64,000 nucleotides of DNA from Hirudinaria manillensis (GCA_034509925.1 CM067534.1:2706501-2770500); one strand, 5' to 3'. Shown: positions 17,349-31,338, counted from the stretch's first letter. Translations and numbers: made by a program. Notes: generated by a model from the letters alone, not told the origin.

Positions 17349-20300
17349 ATGATGAAAGAATTATCGCCAGACGAAAAGAGCAAAATGCCATCGGATAGCC
17401 CGGGCAAATCGCAGACTGGTTATAGAGGTTCACAACATCGACCTACGCCATACTCCAGACGACATCCCCCACCCAGTTCTAGACATTCGAGGGACAACAA
17501 TTTTCGCGATAGATACCACCATCACCACCCTAGAAACGATAAGAATGACGATAATCAGGTAGATGACGATATCCCAGCTAAGGAGAAAGGCCCCGAGAGG
17601 CTCCCGGGAAGGGCCAAGGAAAGAAGGTTCAATGGAAGGTGTAGACTCTTCGTCGGAAACGTGCCGTCTGACATGACCGAAGATGATTTCAAGAAGATGT
17701 TCCAAACGTTTGGGGAAACTAGTGAGGAATTCCTGAGTACACAAAGAGGATTTGGATTTATTAAAATGGTAGGATCATCGAAAACTTTGTTTTTTGGACG
17801 ATGGATTGCAAAACAATGGCCATTCACTTTGACAATCACTCACTTTATTTAATAGATTGACTGTTACTAATCATCTATTGGTCAAATCCATTTTGTTAAT
17901 TTGCCCATATTTAATTTAGTATCGATATTTTACTTTTGAGTTTGATATTGCATTGAATTGGCTTGGAGATTTTTTGCTCATCTGGAACCATCAAATAGCA
18001 TGGGTTATTCTCTCAGGTTCTACAATAACAACAATATCATCACATCCAACTGAATTCTTATTTGTCCTAATCAGCTATAGATGAATTTAGTATTATTCAG
18101 CTGATAATGAATATGACCATTGTTAAACAATTGCTGAAACTAATGACCACCTCTTTCCAAAAGGAAACGAGACACAAAGCAGAGGAGGTCAGCGAAGCAT
18201 TGGATGCCAAACCCATAAAGAACGGAAGACACCTGAGAGTGAGGGTGGCATCGCACAATGCTGCCATCAAGGTGAAATACTTGTCCCAGAGTGTCTCCAA
18301 CGAGATGCTGGAGAAGACCTTTTCCATGTTCGGGGATGTGGAAAGGGCCGTGGTCATTGTTGATGCGAAGGGCAGGTCGACAGGAGAGGGGATAGTGGAG
18401 TTCAGCAAGAAGCCCCATGCCCAGAATGCCTTCAGGAGCATCACCGACAGGATCTTTCTCATGACCTCGTAAGTGTTGCGGTTGCCATTGGCTGTCGATG
18501 ATCAGGGGAGCAGCTAAATGATTTATAACCAGTGTCTATAGATTCACGAAAGTGTAGATTGGAGGTTGAGTCTTTGGTAGATCAGCATGGATGTCAATCG
18601 ACGGAATTGTTTGTTGCAGGCAACCGAGACCTATCGCGGTGGAACTGTTGGAGCAGAACGACGAGTTGGGCGGAGTGCCGGAAATCTTTCTCAACAAAAC
18701 TCCTGAATTGATGAAGTAATATTTTACTAAGTTGAACTTCTTATCTACTACTACTGTTACTACTACCATTGCTATTCCTTTCTAAAATTCTACAAAGCTA
18801 CATTGTTGCTGCTTACCTTCCTTGCAGAGATTTGGAGAAACCTCCAAGGTTTGCCCAGCCCGGCTCTTTTGAGTCAGAGATGGGGCAGAAGTGGAAGAAA
18901 CTCTACCAGCTGTACAAGGATCAAGAGGAACTACTCAAGAGGAACTTTGCAGATGAGGTTGCAAAGCTTGAGGCTGATCAGGAAACTGCTTTGATGGAGC
19001 AGCAGACTCTCATGCTTAGACAAGGTGAGGATGATGGTTTTAGATTTTGTTTGTGCTTAGCTGATGTCTTGTGTCTCTTCTTGCTTTTGAATTGGCTCTG
19101 ATGGAACTCTGAATGTCAGTCAATTGATTCAAGTTAACATGAATTGTTTGTTTGGGTGTTATTATTAGCAAAGCTGCTAATATCAGTTGTGTGGTCAATA
19201 TGTGGTTTTCTTAAAAACCACCTGGACTTAATTAATAAGATCTTAAATCATCCAATCAGCTGCCAGTATGGATTTTGACATTAATCACGATGAGTCTAGA
19301 ATTTAACTTTATGACTTTGTAATCGACTTGGAAAGAGAAAAAAAGGGGATCTTTAACATGCCACAATATTCAATCGGTATAATTATAAATTATACATTCC
19401 TGTCATTTTCCAATTATAGACATTCAGAGGAGGCAAGAAGAGCTGAGAATGTTGGAGGAGCAGACCCAGAATGAGATCAAGAGAAAGTTGGAGATGAGGT
19501 GGATATTAATTAATTAATTTAATAGTTTAATGGAGTCCCCTAGATAGTTAACCATTTAACTATTGAACACTTAATCTCTTTGATCGTAATTCTCGTCATC
19601 GAGTGCATCGAAATTGTTCAGAAAGGTTACAACTGACTCCTCATTCCTGGTTAGGTATTCTGATGGTCCGACCTTTTACGAGAGGAACAGATTCGCCTCC
19701 AACCCCGGCCTGAGTCAGCTCAACAGACATACGGAGGAATCCAGGCACAGGGGTCCCCATGTCCCCGATGCTGACCTGAGGAGGAGACCCGAAGAGGTCA
19801 TCAGGAGGCAGCTCGAGGTTGCAAAGAACTCCCCCAGCGAGTCACCCTTTGGCATGGTAAACAGCTTGTCTGGGAGATTTATTTTGATTTGAGTGGCTGA
19901 TTTGTTGATTGATTGGATGATTTTTTGATTGGCTGTTTTTTTGAATCGATTGGTTTTCTTGCTTGCTGTTCCCCGGAACTTTCACACAAGCTACTTAGGA
20001 GCTTCCGGGTCATTTTTTAAAATTTAATAATTTGTGAAAAGTCAATGAAGCACTGATTTATTTATGATTTCCCATCTCCTCTCCTTAGAGATTGAAAACC
20101 CATTGTAAATCAGTCATCTAAAAAAATATTTTATTATTTATTTCTAATTCCTAAGTTGATTGATTAAATCCATTGGAACAAGAAACCAATCGTTTAATCG
20201 GTTGTTTGTTTATCTGTCATCGATTATTTTTACATTAAATTTGAAATCCATCAACAACCTGGAAATACATGTTTTGCATTTTTTCCTTAAAGGATCGTGG

Positions 20301-22527
20301 CCCCGAGAGGCCCTCGATGGCTTCCCCTCTCCAACCCCCACCCATCCCCCCAGGAGTCAGAATGGTTTGTTGATCGGTGGTCCAACCATTTTCTAACATC
20401 ATCATCCAGTTCTTTTGTTTTTTGTTCTTTTAATTTTTCTTTCCATCCTGCCTTGTGTCAACTATTGGCTACTATGGTGATGTATTTTAGAATTGTGTTT
20501 TTTATTGTGGAAGTAGAAATAATTAATTAGTTACAGCTGGCTCATTATTTATTCATAAACTATTTTCTATGTTTATCAAATCCTAAGTGTAGAGCATTGT
20601 AATAATTAAAATGACATGTAACCATTGAAACAAATAACCATGCGGACGTATAATTTTTTTAAATCCTTGCCGATAAGATTTACGTTTTCGGTTTTGATTT
20701 CGTTTATCTTTTGTCATAAATTCGTTACTTGGAACTTTCTCTAGAATGTGGGTTAGTAACTTTTTAAACATCTGCCTCTGTTGAACTATCACAAGTTTTT
20801 CTGAATTTTCTGATGTTTGTTTATTTTATCTTCTGAAAAATTGCTTCACTTTGTTCACTAGCTCTGTAATTCAGAGTCCAAATACATCCTATGAGATTAG
20901 AACTCCCAATGTTTCATCTGAATTAAATTAGTTTTAATTAATTTTGAAGGCCGGATTGAACATTCTGGGCAATCTTGGAGGACCTCCAGCACTCGGGGGC
21001 ATGAGCAGCCCAGGAAATCTGAGGATGGGAATTCTCCCACGTCCACCCATGGCCGGGGCCGGTCACCCCCCACCTCTACTCATGGATCCGGCCGCATCTA
21101 TGGTAAGTCTTGGTGCTCGTATTGATTGATGTACGGAAGGTGGTTAAGATGGTCGGCTGGTTATGCCTGCGTGTGGTCCGTATCGGTTTCTAAAATGGCT
21201 TCTGTCTGTCTGTAAGAATTATTTGAGAGCTGTTGCCTTGGCATAAGTTTTTTTGAGATCAATAATAACAATTTGTAATGCTGAAACTGATATGCTTGTG
21301 AACGCAGAGTTGCTTTTAAAAGACGTTTTTAAGATTTGCCAATGGTTCTTTGAATACTTAAGCTTTCAGTCGTTTGTAATTTTACACACAAACCATGACG
21401 ATGATGATTTCGAGAACCTGGACGATTGCCGATCAAATTCGATTTTAGAATCAAAACATACAAAATAAGCAATTCAATCACTACCTTCACTACCTCGACA
21501 CTTTCTCCTCCGACCTGTTGTAAAGCTTTCCTTGAAAAACGTTTTCACGGAATTCCACCTCAAGCCGCTTCTTCTGCGGAACCCTCCAAGGGTTTTAAGG
21601 ATTGTTCGGATTACGGATCGACCCATTTAGTATTCAGCTCTATTAGGCCTTTCAAGAATTCATTAATTATTCAACTGAAGGTTTAATTAACAAATGCTTC
21701 ATGTTGTTGCAAACTTGTAATGCTATATTGGAATGAATTTTATTTTAACTGTTATTGTTCTTCATATTAATTATTATTATTATTATTATCATCATCATCA
21801 TTATCATTGCCATTGTATTATTATGCTGGCTTAGAAAAACTTTCATTTCACGATTTATCATCATTGGCTCCTCTAATATTATCGGGCATTCTAGTTTTGA
21901 TGACGCATTTCCAGTTAAAAAATCATGTCAGTCAACCTCTTAAAGTCATCGGGTGTCGAGTTTGGAATTCTTTATCGGGCCATCCATTACTCCAATTACT
22001 CGTTCTGTCCTGCTATTAAGGACTCGATATTTTTCTCACTTCATCGAAAAGAGAGACAGTTTGAGGTCGTGCTTAGCTCGAGTTGGTTACTAATCAACTA
22101 AGAGTTCAAAAAGCAAATGACAAATCCTTCTCTGGCGCTACAATCGTGGACCGATTACTACATTAAGAATGTTATTTATCTCCTATTTACTGATTTTCTT
22201 TCTTATTAATTTTAATCGGTTAATGGGTAAGGCTACCCGGACCCACCTACCTCGTTATCTTAAGTTATCCTTAAAACTTATCGGAATGCAAACGTAAAAG
22301 TTGACAGTTGATCTTGAAAGTTGTTCTTTTGAACTTACCTCATGTAGAGACCGCAGCAAGGTTTGCGCTTCGATGCGCCGCAAGGTTTGAGACCTCCTGG
22401 CGGAAATTTGTACGGCCTGCGCCCTCCCATCAATATGGGAGCACCAGGGGGCCTCGTTCAGGGGCCAAAGGACAGCCAGGGACCAGGTGGCGATCTTGCA
22501 GACCCCAAAAGAGCCCGTCGAAATTAA
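17349..22527 (+). CDS. NONO: DBHS RNA-binding protein (NONO/SFPQ/PSPC1/NonA type)
   Basis: Nine exons: 17349-17768, 18164-18468, 18620-18715, 18828-19024, 19420-19498, 19655-19856, 20293-20364, 20950-21102, 22348-22527, coding 567 residues. DBHS proteins dimerise and bind RNA and DNA in transcription, splicing and nuclear retention. Residues 1-95 are an Arg/His/Pro-rich disordered leader with a HHHH run. RRM1 is at about 98-168 (RLFVGN and RGFGFIKM), RRM2 at about 174-245 (IKVKYL, GEGIVEF), then the NOPS segment (RPIAVELLEQ, PPRFAQPGSFE) and a charged coiled coil to about 365, followed by a Pro/Gly-rich tail. The C terminus PKRARRN matches the basic nuclear signal ending the family. I chose the first of two adjacent ATGs. 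NONO, SFPQ and PSPC1 are vertebrate paralogues; this is probably the single invertebrate member, so the symbol marks the family only. Confidence 0.93.
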
Positions 22528-25500
22528 GGATTGTAAATGTGTGACATGACATTTATTTTATTATTGTCTAAATCAACGTTAGAAGTCTTGTCATCATCGG
22601 TGTGATCATCATCATCATCATCTCCGCCACTATCTAGTAGTTGTTGTCATTATATGTCAACATTGACATTATTCATCATCGCCCTAGTTATCATCATCAG
22701 AATCAGCATCATGATAATCGATTGTATTTGTCAAATGTAGTAAAGATGCTAATGTAACTCTGTTGTTGGATGTGAGCGAATGGGATGGTGATGAAGATTT
22801 AGTATCGGACAATTTACTAATTTACTACGAAGAGAGACTATTTTAAGTTTGATGTTGCAATCAAGTCGAATCTCTGAAGCATTTTTCTGAAATTTCAATA
22901 AAATCCTGAAAATGAACTGGAAATGCCATTTTATTATATACAAAAATTGATTGTTCTCATTGTAAGCAGGTGACTTAAGAACAACTCTATGCTTATTTCC
23001 ACTGGTTATGTTTGCGATTGAATGAAATTATTTTTGGAAATGAATAAATTTATTAATTAGGTAATTAGTTTATTTTTAATTATCTTATAATCAATTTATA
23101 TTCTCTTAACAAAGTCTATCAAGGCAAACTGATTGAGATGATAGTGATGATGATGATAATGATGTTGATGTTGACCTCGATGCAATAAGGCACTGCCTCA
23201 TCCGAAAGGTGAGTGACCCCTGGCGACTTCTAATGGTTTCTCTGTGCCTGTCAGTGGGCTGTTATTTTTTTCTCGGCACCGAAAATCTCGAGTCATTAGG
23301 TTGTGATGACGTTTTAGGAAGTCCGGATATTTTAAATCACGGTTTGCAATCGGTGCGATAATTGGCCGATAATTGGGAGCCTAATGCGGTCCCGAGGAGA
23401 CTTATCGCCTGCGAGCTTTTGAGGAGGCTGCCCTGTGGGGTGGGTGGTCAGTATGGGAGGGTGAGAGACTAGAAATGTTACTTCATGGATTTATTTTTGG
23501 GTGGTAGGGTTCAAGAGAGATGTGATTAGGAGAGAGTTGCATTACTAAGAGTATTTTAATAAAGACATGAAAGCTTTAGTAAAAATGTGTTGTATTTAAT
23601 GTCTTAGCTTTTTGCAATCTGTAGATAATCTGATTTCAATTTTAATATTAAATAATTTAATGAAATGAATAGGTGACTATAATTAGTGGTAACTTGATTT
23701 ATTGAATAATTTATGATCAATCAACTAGGAATTGTTAACTTATTATTGATTGATATTGTTATTATTATTGTTGTTATTAATTAATATTAATCTAATTAGT
23801 TCTTGATTAATGAGAAGAATTCTTTGCAATTTCATTACTATCTCGTCAAAATGAAACGAGCTTTTCAAATTAAGTCCAATAAATTTTAAATTAATTGCTT
23901 TTTTTAGGCAATATTGTTTCTGACAAATATTTTGACTAATATTATGTTTGCAAAAAACTATTATTATTTAATAATAATATTAAAAAGTTATTGTTATTTA
24001 GACTAGTCATTAAAAAAAATTATGCTAAAAATTGAAGAGTAGCTAAAGTAGAGGCTGCAACATCTTGTTAACCCTTCAGTTTAGCTTTCGACCTTCACAG
24101 CCTTAGGGCGTGTTGGTCTCCCCATGCGAATATTCAGTCTTGCCCGTTAAACGTCTAATTTTGATTTAAACTCCTTAGAAGAAATGGTTTGTTATTTAAA
24201 TTTTGTAATTTTCTGGAACACACTGGTGCAACCAGGTTGACAGATTTGATGGTCTGCAAGAAGCACACTGACACGTACATACGGCCACCCATACATGTAC
24301 ACTTTGGCACCCACGCATGCATACACACCCCCAAACAGTTGCACTCCCAAAAACTCATTGACAGACTTTTGTGACTTTTAACTTGAAATATGATTTTCTT
24401 GTGGTATCTCCGATGACATTCAGCTAAACGATTTTTGATCTTTTAACTGACTGCAAACCATCAACTCCTTGGCCATTCTAAACTTTCAGTTATCGATTGG
24501 TTGTTGTCTAGTAGTTGACAGCGTTTCCGTGTGACAACCCATTTTTTAAAATCATTACTCCCAATTAAAGTGACAACCTGCTATTTTCTTGGGTTTTTTT
24601 ATATTTGTCTTTATTTTTAAGAGGAAAACCTGAACCCCAGTGAAGATATATTCCTCAATTTTTGTTTCAAATTTTTTCCTATTGGATGCCAGTCCAGGAC
24701 AAGGACTCGATCACTTAAACTGACGGCAGACTGAGCTGTCTCTTAAGCCGACTTTCCAATTGCTTCTAAAAGCACCTGTTTCTTCCCTCAACAAAACAAA
24801 ATGAAACAAAACAAAACAAAAACAATCTGAAGAAGCTGGGAAGCACCTCTAATTCATGGTTGGTTGAATATGTGTTTGTGGAAATGAAGTCATTGTTTAT
24901 GCAGAGTTTGTTAATTTATTCTTTTGTTTGCTATTGTTATCTATAATAATATTTGACCATAGTCCATTAGAAAGATTTTATAATTATTCATAATGGATTC
25001 CTGAATTAACATAACTTATTGGTACAGGTGTTATAGTTGCTATTATTTGTGATATTAGTTTGTTATTGTTATTATTCCCATAATTAGTTATTGATTCTTG
25101 ATTGGAAAATGATTGCTTCGTTTGATTGGTTCAGAGGCTTTCAATGAGTTGTTGGAGTATATTTTTCAAGTATACTCTTTTCAGTTGCCATCTTTCAATC
25201 TGGTTCAATTGATTTTCAAGATGTTTTCCTTTTTTGGTTGGTGAACTTTCTTCAAACTTCATCCAAAAAGTCTCATTCCTTTGATTGGAATCTCCCAATT
25301 TTATTTTAAAGCCTTTATTATTTTCTAAGCATTATGCACTTTATAAATTCTGTTTAGTGTTTTTTTTTTAATGCTTTCTTTTGTTGTATCATTTACCTTT
25401 AGTTTCTAGTGATTTCCAAACACTACAACACAGTTATATAGTTGCGAATACCACAACACTCTGACAATCTTTTAAAGTTAATGAATTCTGGAAGAAAAAG

Positions 25501-28500
25501 TTGGGCGTGTCACTGAAGTTGGTGCAGGCAGATGATAATTTACAATTTATGGCTGGCCGTTCTACATCCCAGGGATGCTGATAGCATGCAAAAAATCAGT
25601 CTTGTTCAACAGAAGGAATTCAAAGAACCCGGAGTCGAATTGAACCCGACGACTCCAAGTTTCGGTGCGGAAGCACGACATAGACCCGCAGCTGTTTAGT
25701 TTAGGACCGTAGATCAGTCGAACTGTGAAGTGGACTGTTGGGGAGGGGTGAGAGGACTCTGAGTGTTTACACATTTCCGAATCCAGGCGTTCTCTCCCAC
25801 GCCTTCCCGTCTCCAGAGAGGTAGGAGTTTTTCTGAAGCTGTGCAAAAAGGTGTGTGACACGAGGAGATGTCGATAGGACCTTCGAGGTAGGTCCTTTGA
25901 GGTGAATTTGTGCTGCAAACATGCCACGAGTTGCCAAAGACAGATGCCTCTGTTGATTTGCAGAGGCAAATATTAATGGTCAAATGTAATTATATTTTTC
26001 TATTTAACATGTTAACTGTATGTACATAGTCTGGCCGCTTTCCCACAAAATTTTGTAGTGGCATGTGTAATGACAAGTTTAAAGCACCAGCAATGAATTT
26101 CTTAGGTCTAAACCAAATTTACTTATTTATGTTAATTATTTTGTTTAATGATATATAGTGGTGATAATATAACATAATATGGATGTTAACAAAGGGATTT
26201 TTTGGGCTGTGCACAATAATAACAACAAACAGGAGGATTGCAGTTTACATTATTTATATTATGGGCTAATTAGCATTTTTGTTTGATTAAACATGAATAA
26301 ATTAATTTCATATTAACATTTTATGTTAAATTAGGTTGGAGGGGGGGGAACCTGCTGGAGTGGAACCTGTAAAGTTTTCTTTATAATTGTTAAATAATGA
26401 GGAGCCAATAAAATAAATCACTTGTGCTTGCATCTCGTGGAATAACAGGATTGTGATGTGGATATGCACGCTTTTTTGGGAAAAATTCAAATGTATAATA
26501 AAATCAGTTTATCTTATTGAACGTATTTTTGTATTTATAATAATAATATAATGTTAAACATAATAATAAGATATATTTCAGAGGATAAGAATAATAGTAA
26601 CAATGGGGGTTATAAAAAAAGTGCACCCCATTTGAAATTCACGAGACAGGATGTAAATTATGCATTGAATGTTCTGGCCGGTTTTGAGATTGGGAAGGCC
26701 ACTTAAGCCAAAGTCCCTCCTTAGTTAGGAAGTCGAAAAGCGGCAGGAGCCATCCTAAGTCACTGGCCATAGGAGCTAGACGAATTGGTAGTCATAGTCA
26801 GAGGACCAATTGCGCATCAGGGGTGGAGTCATGATAATTTTTAAAGTTTTTTTATTTTATTTTGAAATAATATGATGTAAAATAAAAAAAAAATTTGGCC
26901 AATAATCTTGGGATGCAAATTTAGCTGGATTTTTTCAAAGAAATTTTCATTAATTTACTTGAAAATTCAACAATTTTACTTCCCTTGGATGTTAAATTCA
27001 TAAAGGTTTTTCTTTACAATCTTTATTTGAAATGTGCGCCCAAGCAGAGCCCATGATCGTCATCACTAGAACCAACTCCAATGCTGTTGGTCTGTGATCA
27101 TCAAAATGGCTCGAGCACTTTGACATTTCCGATGCCCTGGAAAAGGTGACACCACTGTTACTCTACAGGCAAACACGTCAAGTTTCAGAGGAGTTCTGAG
27201 TCAACCCGCTGATTGCATTGTCAATCAATTAGTCAATAGATTTATCACAGAAATAAATACTTATAACATAATAGCGTCTTTTGCTTTGTTATTGTGACAT
27301 TGTAAAGCAATTTTTAGCATCGTATTATGTAAAAGGAAAAGTAAACCTAGCTGTGGTAATTTTAATTAAATTACATTTGGTGAATTATACCCACAGACAA
27401 AGGGCTCTGGTAAATGTAGGATAATGATGCTATTATTTATTATATTGTTACTCATGGAAATGATATATCTTCAACTTTGTCGGGATTGTTTGGGATTTGA
27501 CATTAATTAAAGTTGATTGTAAAATAATTTATAATGAAGATTTCACGATCATCATAACCACCACCATCACCACCACCACCATCATCATCAGAATTTTGCC
27601 TACTTGTGGGACACGTGAGTAGATAGTTTCAATTATTTTTTAAAACCTAATTGTCACAGATTGATGCTCGGAAAAAAAGTTTTGACTTTGGTTGACTGGA
27701 GAAGATGGCCGTTGTCGACAGTTTGATGAATGGATTAGCTAACTGTGGCACCTTTGTTTAATTGTTCTGTTTATTATTATTACTAATATTATTATTATTA
27801 TTATTGTCATTACTATTTTCATTGTTGTGTGATTGGTTGAGTATTTTTTCCCCTGTGGTATGCAGTAATAAACACTTTTGACCAAAGAGATTGCTCTCTG
27901 GCAGTTTCATTGAAAGCGCTGGACTTTGCTTATCCTGGCTGACGTCATAATCCTTGTCGCTCCTATAGATGCTGTAGGGAGGGCCAACCGGATTGATAAC
28001 AATTTTAGCAACACAGTGATAATGCATATTCGTGGGGGTGCATGTTTGTTTATCTCTCGGATGTACAAGCCATTTAAAGCATTTCAGTGCATTTAACGAA
28101 ATGGGTTTTTTTTAAAAAAATGTTTTTACTTTAATTCCTATGGTAATTGGTAATTTCCGTGTCCGTCTGAAGCTTTCTTTTCCCTCTTTGCAAATGCTGA
28201 TGGATTCGATGCATTAAATGAAATACTGCAGAGAACCACTCCATCACCCCCTGCTTTCATTCCCTGCTTTTCCATCTACCTGGCCAGGTAGCCATGGAGA
28301 CGTATGAAGTTGCGCAATCCATCACCCGAGAGAAGGAGTCTTCCTTTCTGATTTTTCTGCATCTCCCTTTCCCACCCGCCTCATATCTCAGATGGATCAT
28401 TGAAAATGTAAAGACAAAATTGAATGCTTCAAACGACTTCTTCTAAAATGGCATGCATTTACGAGTTACACAGTATGACTACTACGTCCATCGACTTAAA

Positions 28501-28734
28501 TGCTAAGCTTCGTGCAAGATGTTCTATGATACCAATCACACAACATTCTAATGTGTGCAAGATTCTAGTGTGTGCGCACGACAATGTTACTGTTAGCCAT
28601 GTCATGTTAAATGCTCTGCACATCGAAAAACTACTCGATTCTAAACCAAAGTCACAACATAGAAAAGAAAAGGGCTTTTCAAAGCCACGGACCGAAGTCC
28701 AGCCCTTCCAGAGAGAGAGAGCTCTCCTGGAGAA
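22528..28734. other. Gene-poor spacer
   Basis: About 6.2 kb with no gene I can support. The start is the 3' UTR of the DBHS gene. A GC-richer block at about 23190-23460 stands out. Simple repeats include AAAAC units near 24796-24822, CAC/CAT near 27555-27590 and ATT near 27775-27805. An open frame at 25562-25969 (-) has no family similarity or splice context that I can see. Confidence 0.5.
22897..22902 (+). terminator. Candidate polyadenylation signal of the DBHS gene
   Basis: AATAAA about 370 bases after the DBHS stop codon, on the coding strand. In AT-rich DNA the hexamer is common, so this is only a position-based suggestion. Confidence 0.35.
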
Positions 28735-30558
28735 TTACTGCGCAAAGTAGGCAGCTCTCATCTTCTCGGCTTCGTATCCTTCCTTCAGTCTCATGACGAT
28801 GAAGTCCAGTACCTTCTGCCAAGCTCCGTCCATGTCCTCCAAGTAGTTCTCCTTGAGTTCCATTCTCCACACGTCTATGATGGCTCTGGTGAAGACATCA
28901 AAGTAGTCGGGCAAGAATCCCTTGATCTTGAGGTGCATGATCCCCAAGTTGATCAGTGGAGTGTGGCACTCCTCCAAGCTGTCCAATCTCTCCAAGACGC
29001 AAGCGATGACTCTGATGAAGCGCTTGCCATGGGCGCTGAACAGAGGATGCTTGATCAGGTTGTCGCTGCTGGCATTCTTGAAGGGGAACATCCCCTTGGC
29101 CGAAGGGCGCAGCTCGAAAATCCTCAAGAACACCTGATTTCCGGGAAGAGGTTGTACGAAAAACAATGGAATGGTGGAATTAATCGTGTAAATTAATTAT
29201 TTACAGAAGAAGGAATCTATCCAAAAAGAAATAAAAGACTTTACACCAACTCGCTATTGCATCACATTATCATAACACCAACGCGTTCGAATATTTTTGG
29301 ACTAGGGGTCAGCCCATTAATCCATGACCGGCATTACTGCAGGTTACTATTTTTGTAATTGGATGAATGTATTTTTATTTTTGTATCAACCTGGCAGGAT
29401 TGATAGTCCTTGCTCCGATTGATGCAGCTAATAATAGCAACGTCGACTGGAACTTTTTATGTCTTCGTGTCACGCCACGAAGGTGTTGCCTCGCTTTCCT
29501 CGGGAAAGAAAGCCGAGTTTTTCCATGTGCGATTCCCGCATGCCTGCTTCATCCTTTGCAGGGTCGGGAGATTAAAATCTCCAGTCCCTTTGGATGTGAC
29601 ACGTCTTTTAAGCAAATTAGCAGGAAATTGATCAACAACCAGGCACTGCTTAGAACACGATTAATTGCTTTTAATTAGATTTGCGGTACCCGATTGTCCA
29701 AGGGAGCACCTTGACCGGAAAAATTAGTCTTCCTTAGGCTGCTTGTTAGAGAGAAATACAAGCAGGAGTACCTGTGACTCCTGCTTGTGTGTCTTTGTGT
29801 GTTCGTGTGTTTTGTTTGTTTTTACATTTGTGGTTATGGCCGAGTTCCTTAGAAATTGAATTTAGGTTTTAACTTTAGTTAAAGTTGTTGAATTGAGTGA
29901 TTTCTTGTCAGTGCTGCATGCTAAGTTTTAAATAATAAATGATGTTCGCTAATGCGAATCATTATTTACAAAAATAAAGATTATTATTTAACTTTAATCA
30001 CCGTGATGCTCTTATTCTGCTTGCATCTTCTTACAAATCATTACTTGTAACTCTGCCACTCACAAGTTCTAATGGATTTACCCAAATTTCATCACAGCAA
30101 AGGACCACATAAACCAGATAATTTCTGTACAGTTGCCTATCTTACATCTAGCCCTAAACAATTGCTCTCTTACAGCATAAAAGAAAAATGGTAATGACCT
30201 CGCTTAGCTTTGGGGGCCTGCCGGAATAGAAAAAAAAACCAGAAGGAGAAATTACCTGCTTTCCAAGGTTCTTGTTCTTTCTACTAAGCATGGACCAGGA
30301 ATACCTGAGCAGTTCCTTTTCATAATCATCCAGCAGAGCTATCCTGCAAACAGGAATCTGGCGACAGCCAGAAGCAGTAGATGGCGAAGCTGAAGTAGAA
30401 GCAGCAGCCATACCCAAGCCGTTCCTACGACGATCGTCCTCGGCGATGGTCCCAAAGCTGCCGAAGATGCCGCTCTCCTCCTTCTTGAATATCTTGAGCC
30501 AGTCGTCGTGCCAACAATCCGTCCGGAGTTCCTTCTCCGTCGAGGGTTTGCAGCCCAT
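28735..30558 (-). CDS. Globin with acylation-type N terminus (globin X-like)
   Basis: Two exons, 30256-30558 and 28735-29133, coding 233 residues; the 1122-base intron is phase 0. The globin fold spans about residues 82-230: LLRYSWSML (helix A), VFLRIFELRP and MFPF (helix B/CD), distal His136 in SAHGKRF and proximal His168 in LGIMHLKIKG. About 80 residues precede the fold. The protein begins MGCKPS: Gly2 suits N-myristoylation and Cys3 palmitoylation, the membrane-anchoring pattern known for globin X, so a role at the plasma membrane in redox or nitrite/oxygen chemistry rather than bulk oxygen transport is likely. That role is inference. The intron falls in helix B, five or so residues after its start, and the classical B12.2 and G7.0 introns are absent. 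The region just upstream (30559-30720) is GC-rich with CpGs and could be the promoter. Confidence 0.88.
29758..29788. other. Perfect 12-bp hairpin in the globin intron
   Basis: ACAAGCAGGAGT at 29758-29769 and its exact reverse complement at 29777-29788 are separated by a 7-base loop. It lies inside the globin intron. The stem is shorter than usual microRNA precursors. Function unknown. Confidence 0.7.
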
Positions 30559-31275
30559 TTGTCAATCTGGAAGCCCTGAGGAGTCGTCTCGATAGTTCTT
30601 TCGGAGCGGTCGGACGAGAATGCCCTGCCGAATCTCGGACTCGCTCGGACTTAAAAAGACTTCGGGAGCCTGCGCGCGCTTCTTACTTTGCTGGCCTCTA
30701 TAGTACTGGTATGTCACGGGCCTCCTGCAGCTCTTCCAATCCCGTTTTACTCTTTCCTCGATTTTTAATCGAATTTTCTCAATTTTTATTTACTGCCTGT
30801 CAAAATTTTTGTTTTTTCCAAAATATTATATTCTTTTCTCCATGTCTCTCTCTTTTCTCTGTTCTCTTTTCCAAGACGGCCAGCTAGTGCACGTGTGCAG
30901 GGATGTTGATGCCGCGATCATATTTAATGATAATGTTGATGTTCCAAGCCATTAACATTATAATAATAGGATTTATCTCCTGCATTCTTAAATCAGGGAA
31001 AGAAAGTCAATGTCCGGCAACAGTGGGAGGTTTTTTGTCCGAGGGGAGAGAGAATAATATTTAAAACTGTTCTAGTTAATAATGCATTTGATTTAAGAAA
31101 AAAAATTGGCCTTATAAAAAAAAGGTGGCTTAATATCTCCATTAAGGAGCTCCACAATTGACGCGACATCTTTACCCCTCCGGTGGAATTTAAAACTCGG
31201 GCAAAAATGGCCTTTTGCATATTTAAAAATATTCCCTGGGATCCTGTTCGTGTAATTTGTAATAAAGCATTATTA

Positions 31276-31276
<1 letters not shown>

Positions 31277-31337
<61 letters not shown>
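31277..31337. repeat. TAT trinucleotide microsatellite
   Basis: About 20 uninterrupted TAT/ATT units in the spacer downstream (right) of the globin gene. Confidence 0.95.

Positions 31338-31338
<1 letters not shown>

Noticed and set aside
18097..18462. Minus-strand frame of 121 codons
   Set aside because: Antisense of the DBHS RRM2 exon.
25631..25657. GGAGTCG...CGACTCC dyad resembling a tRNA T-arm
   Set aside because: No acceptor stem, anticodon arm or D-arm in the right places; a 7-base dyad alone is weak.
25562..25983. Possible minus-strand gene
   Set aside because: No domain, no splice context and two overlapping frames with no conserved pattern; likely chance.
28424..28750. Plus-strand frame at the globin 3' end
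   Set aside because: Overlaps the globin 3' UTR and last codons in antisense; no similarity.
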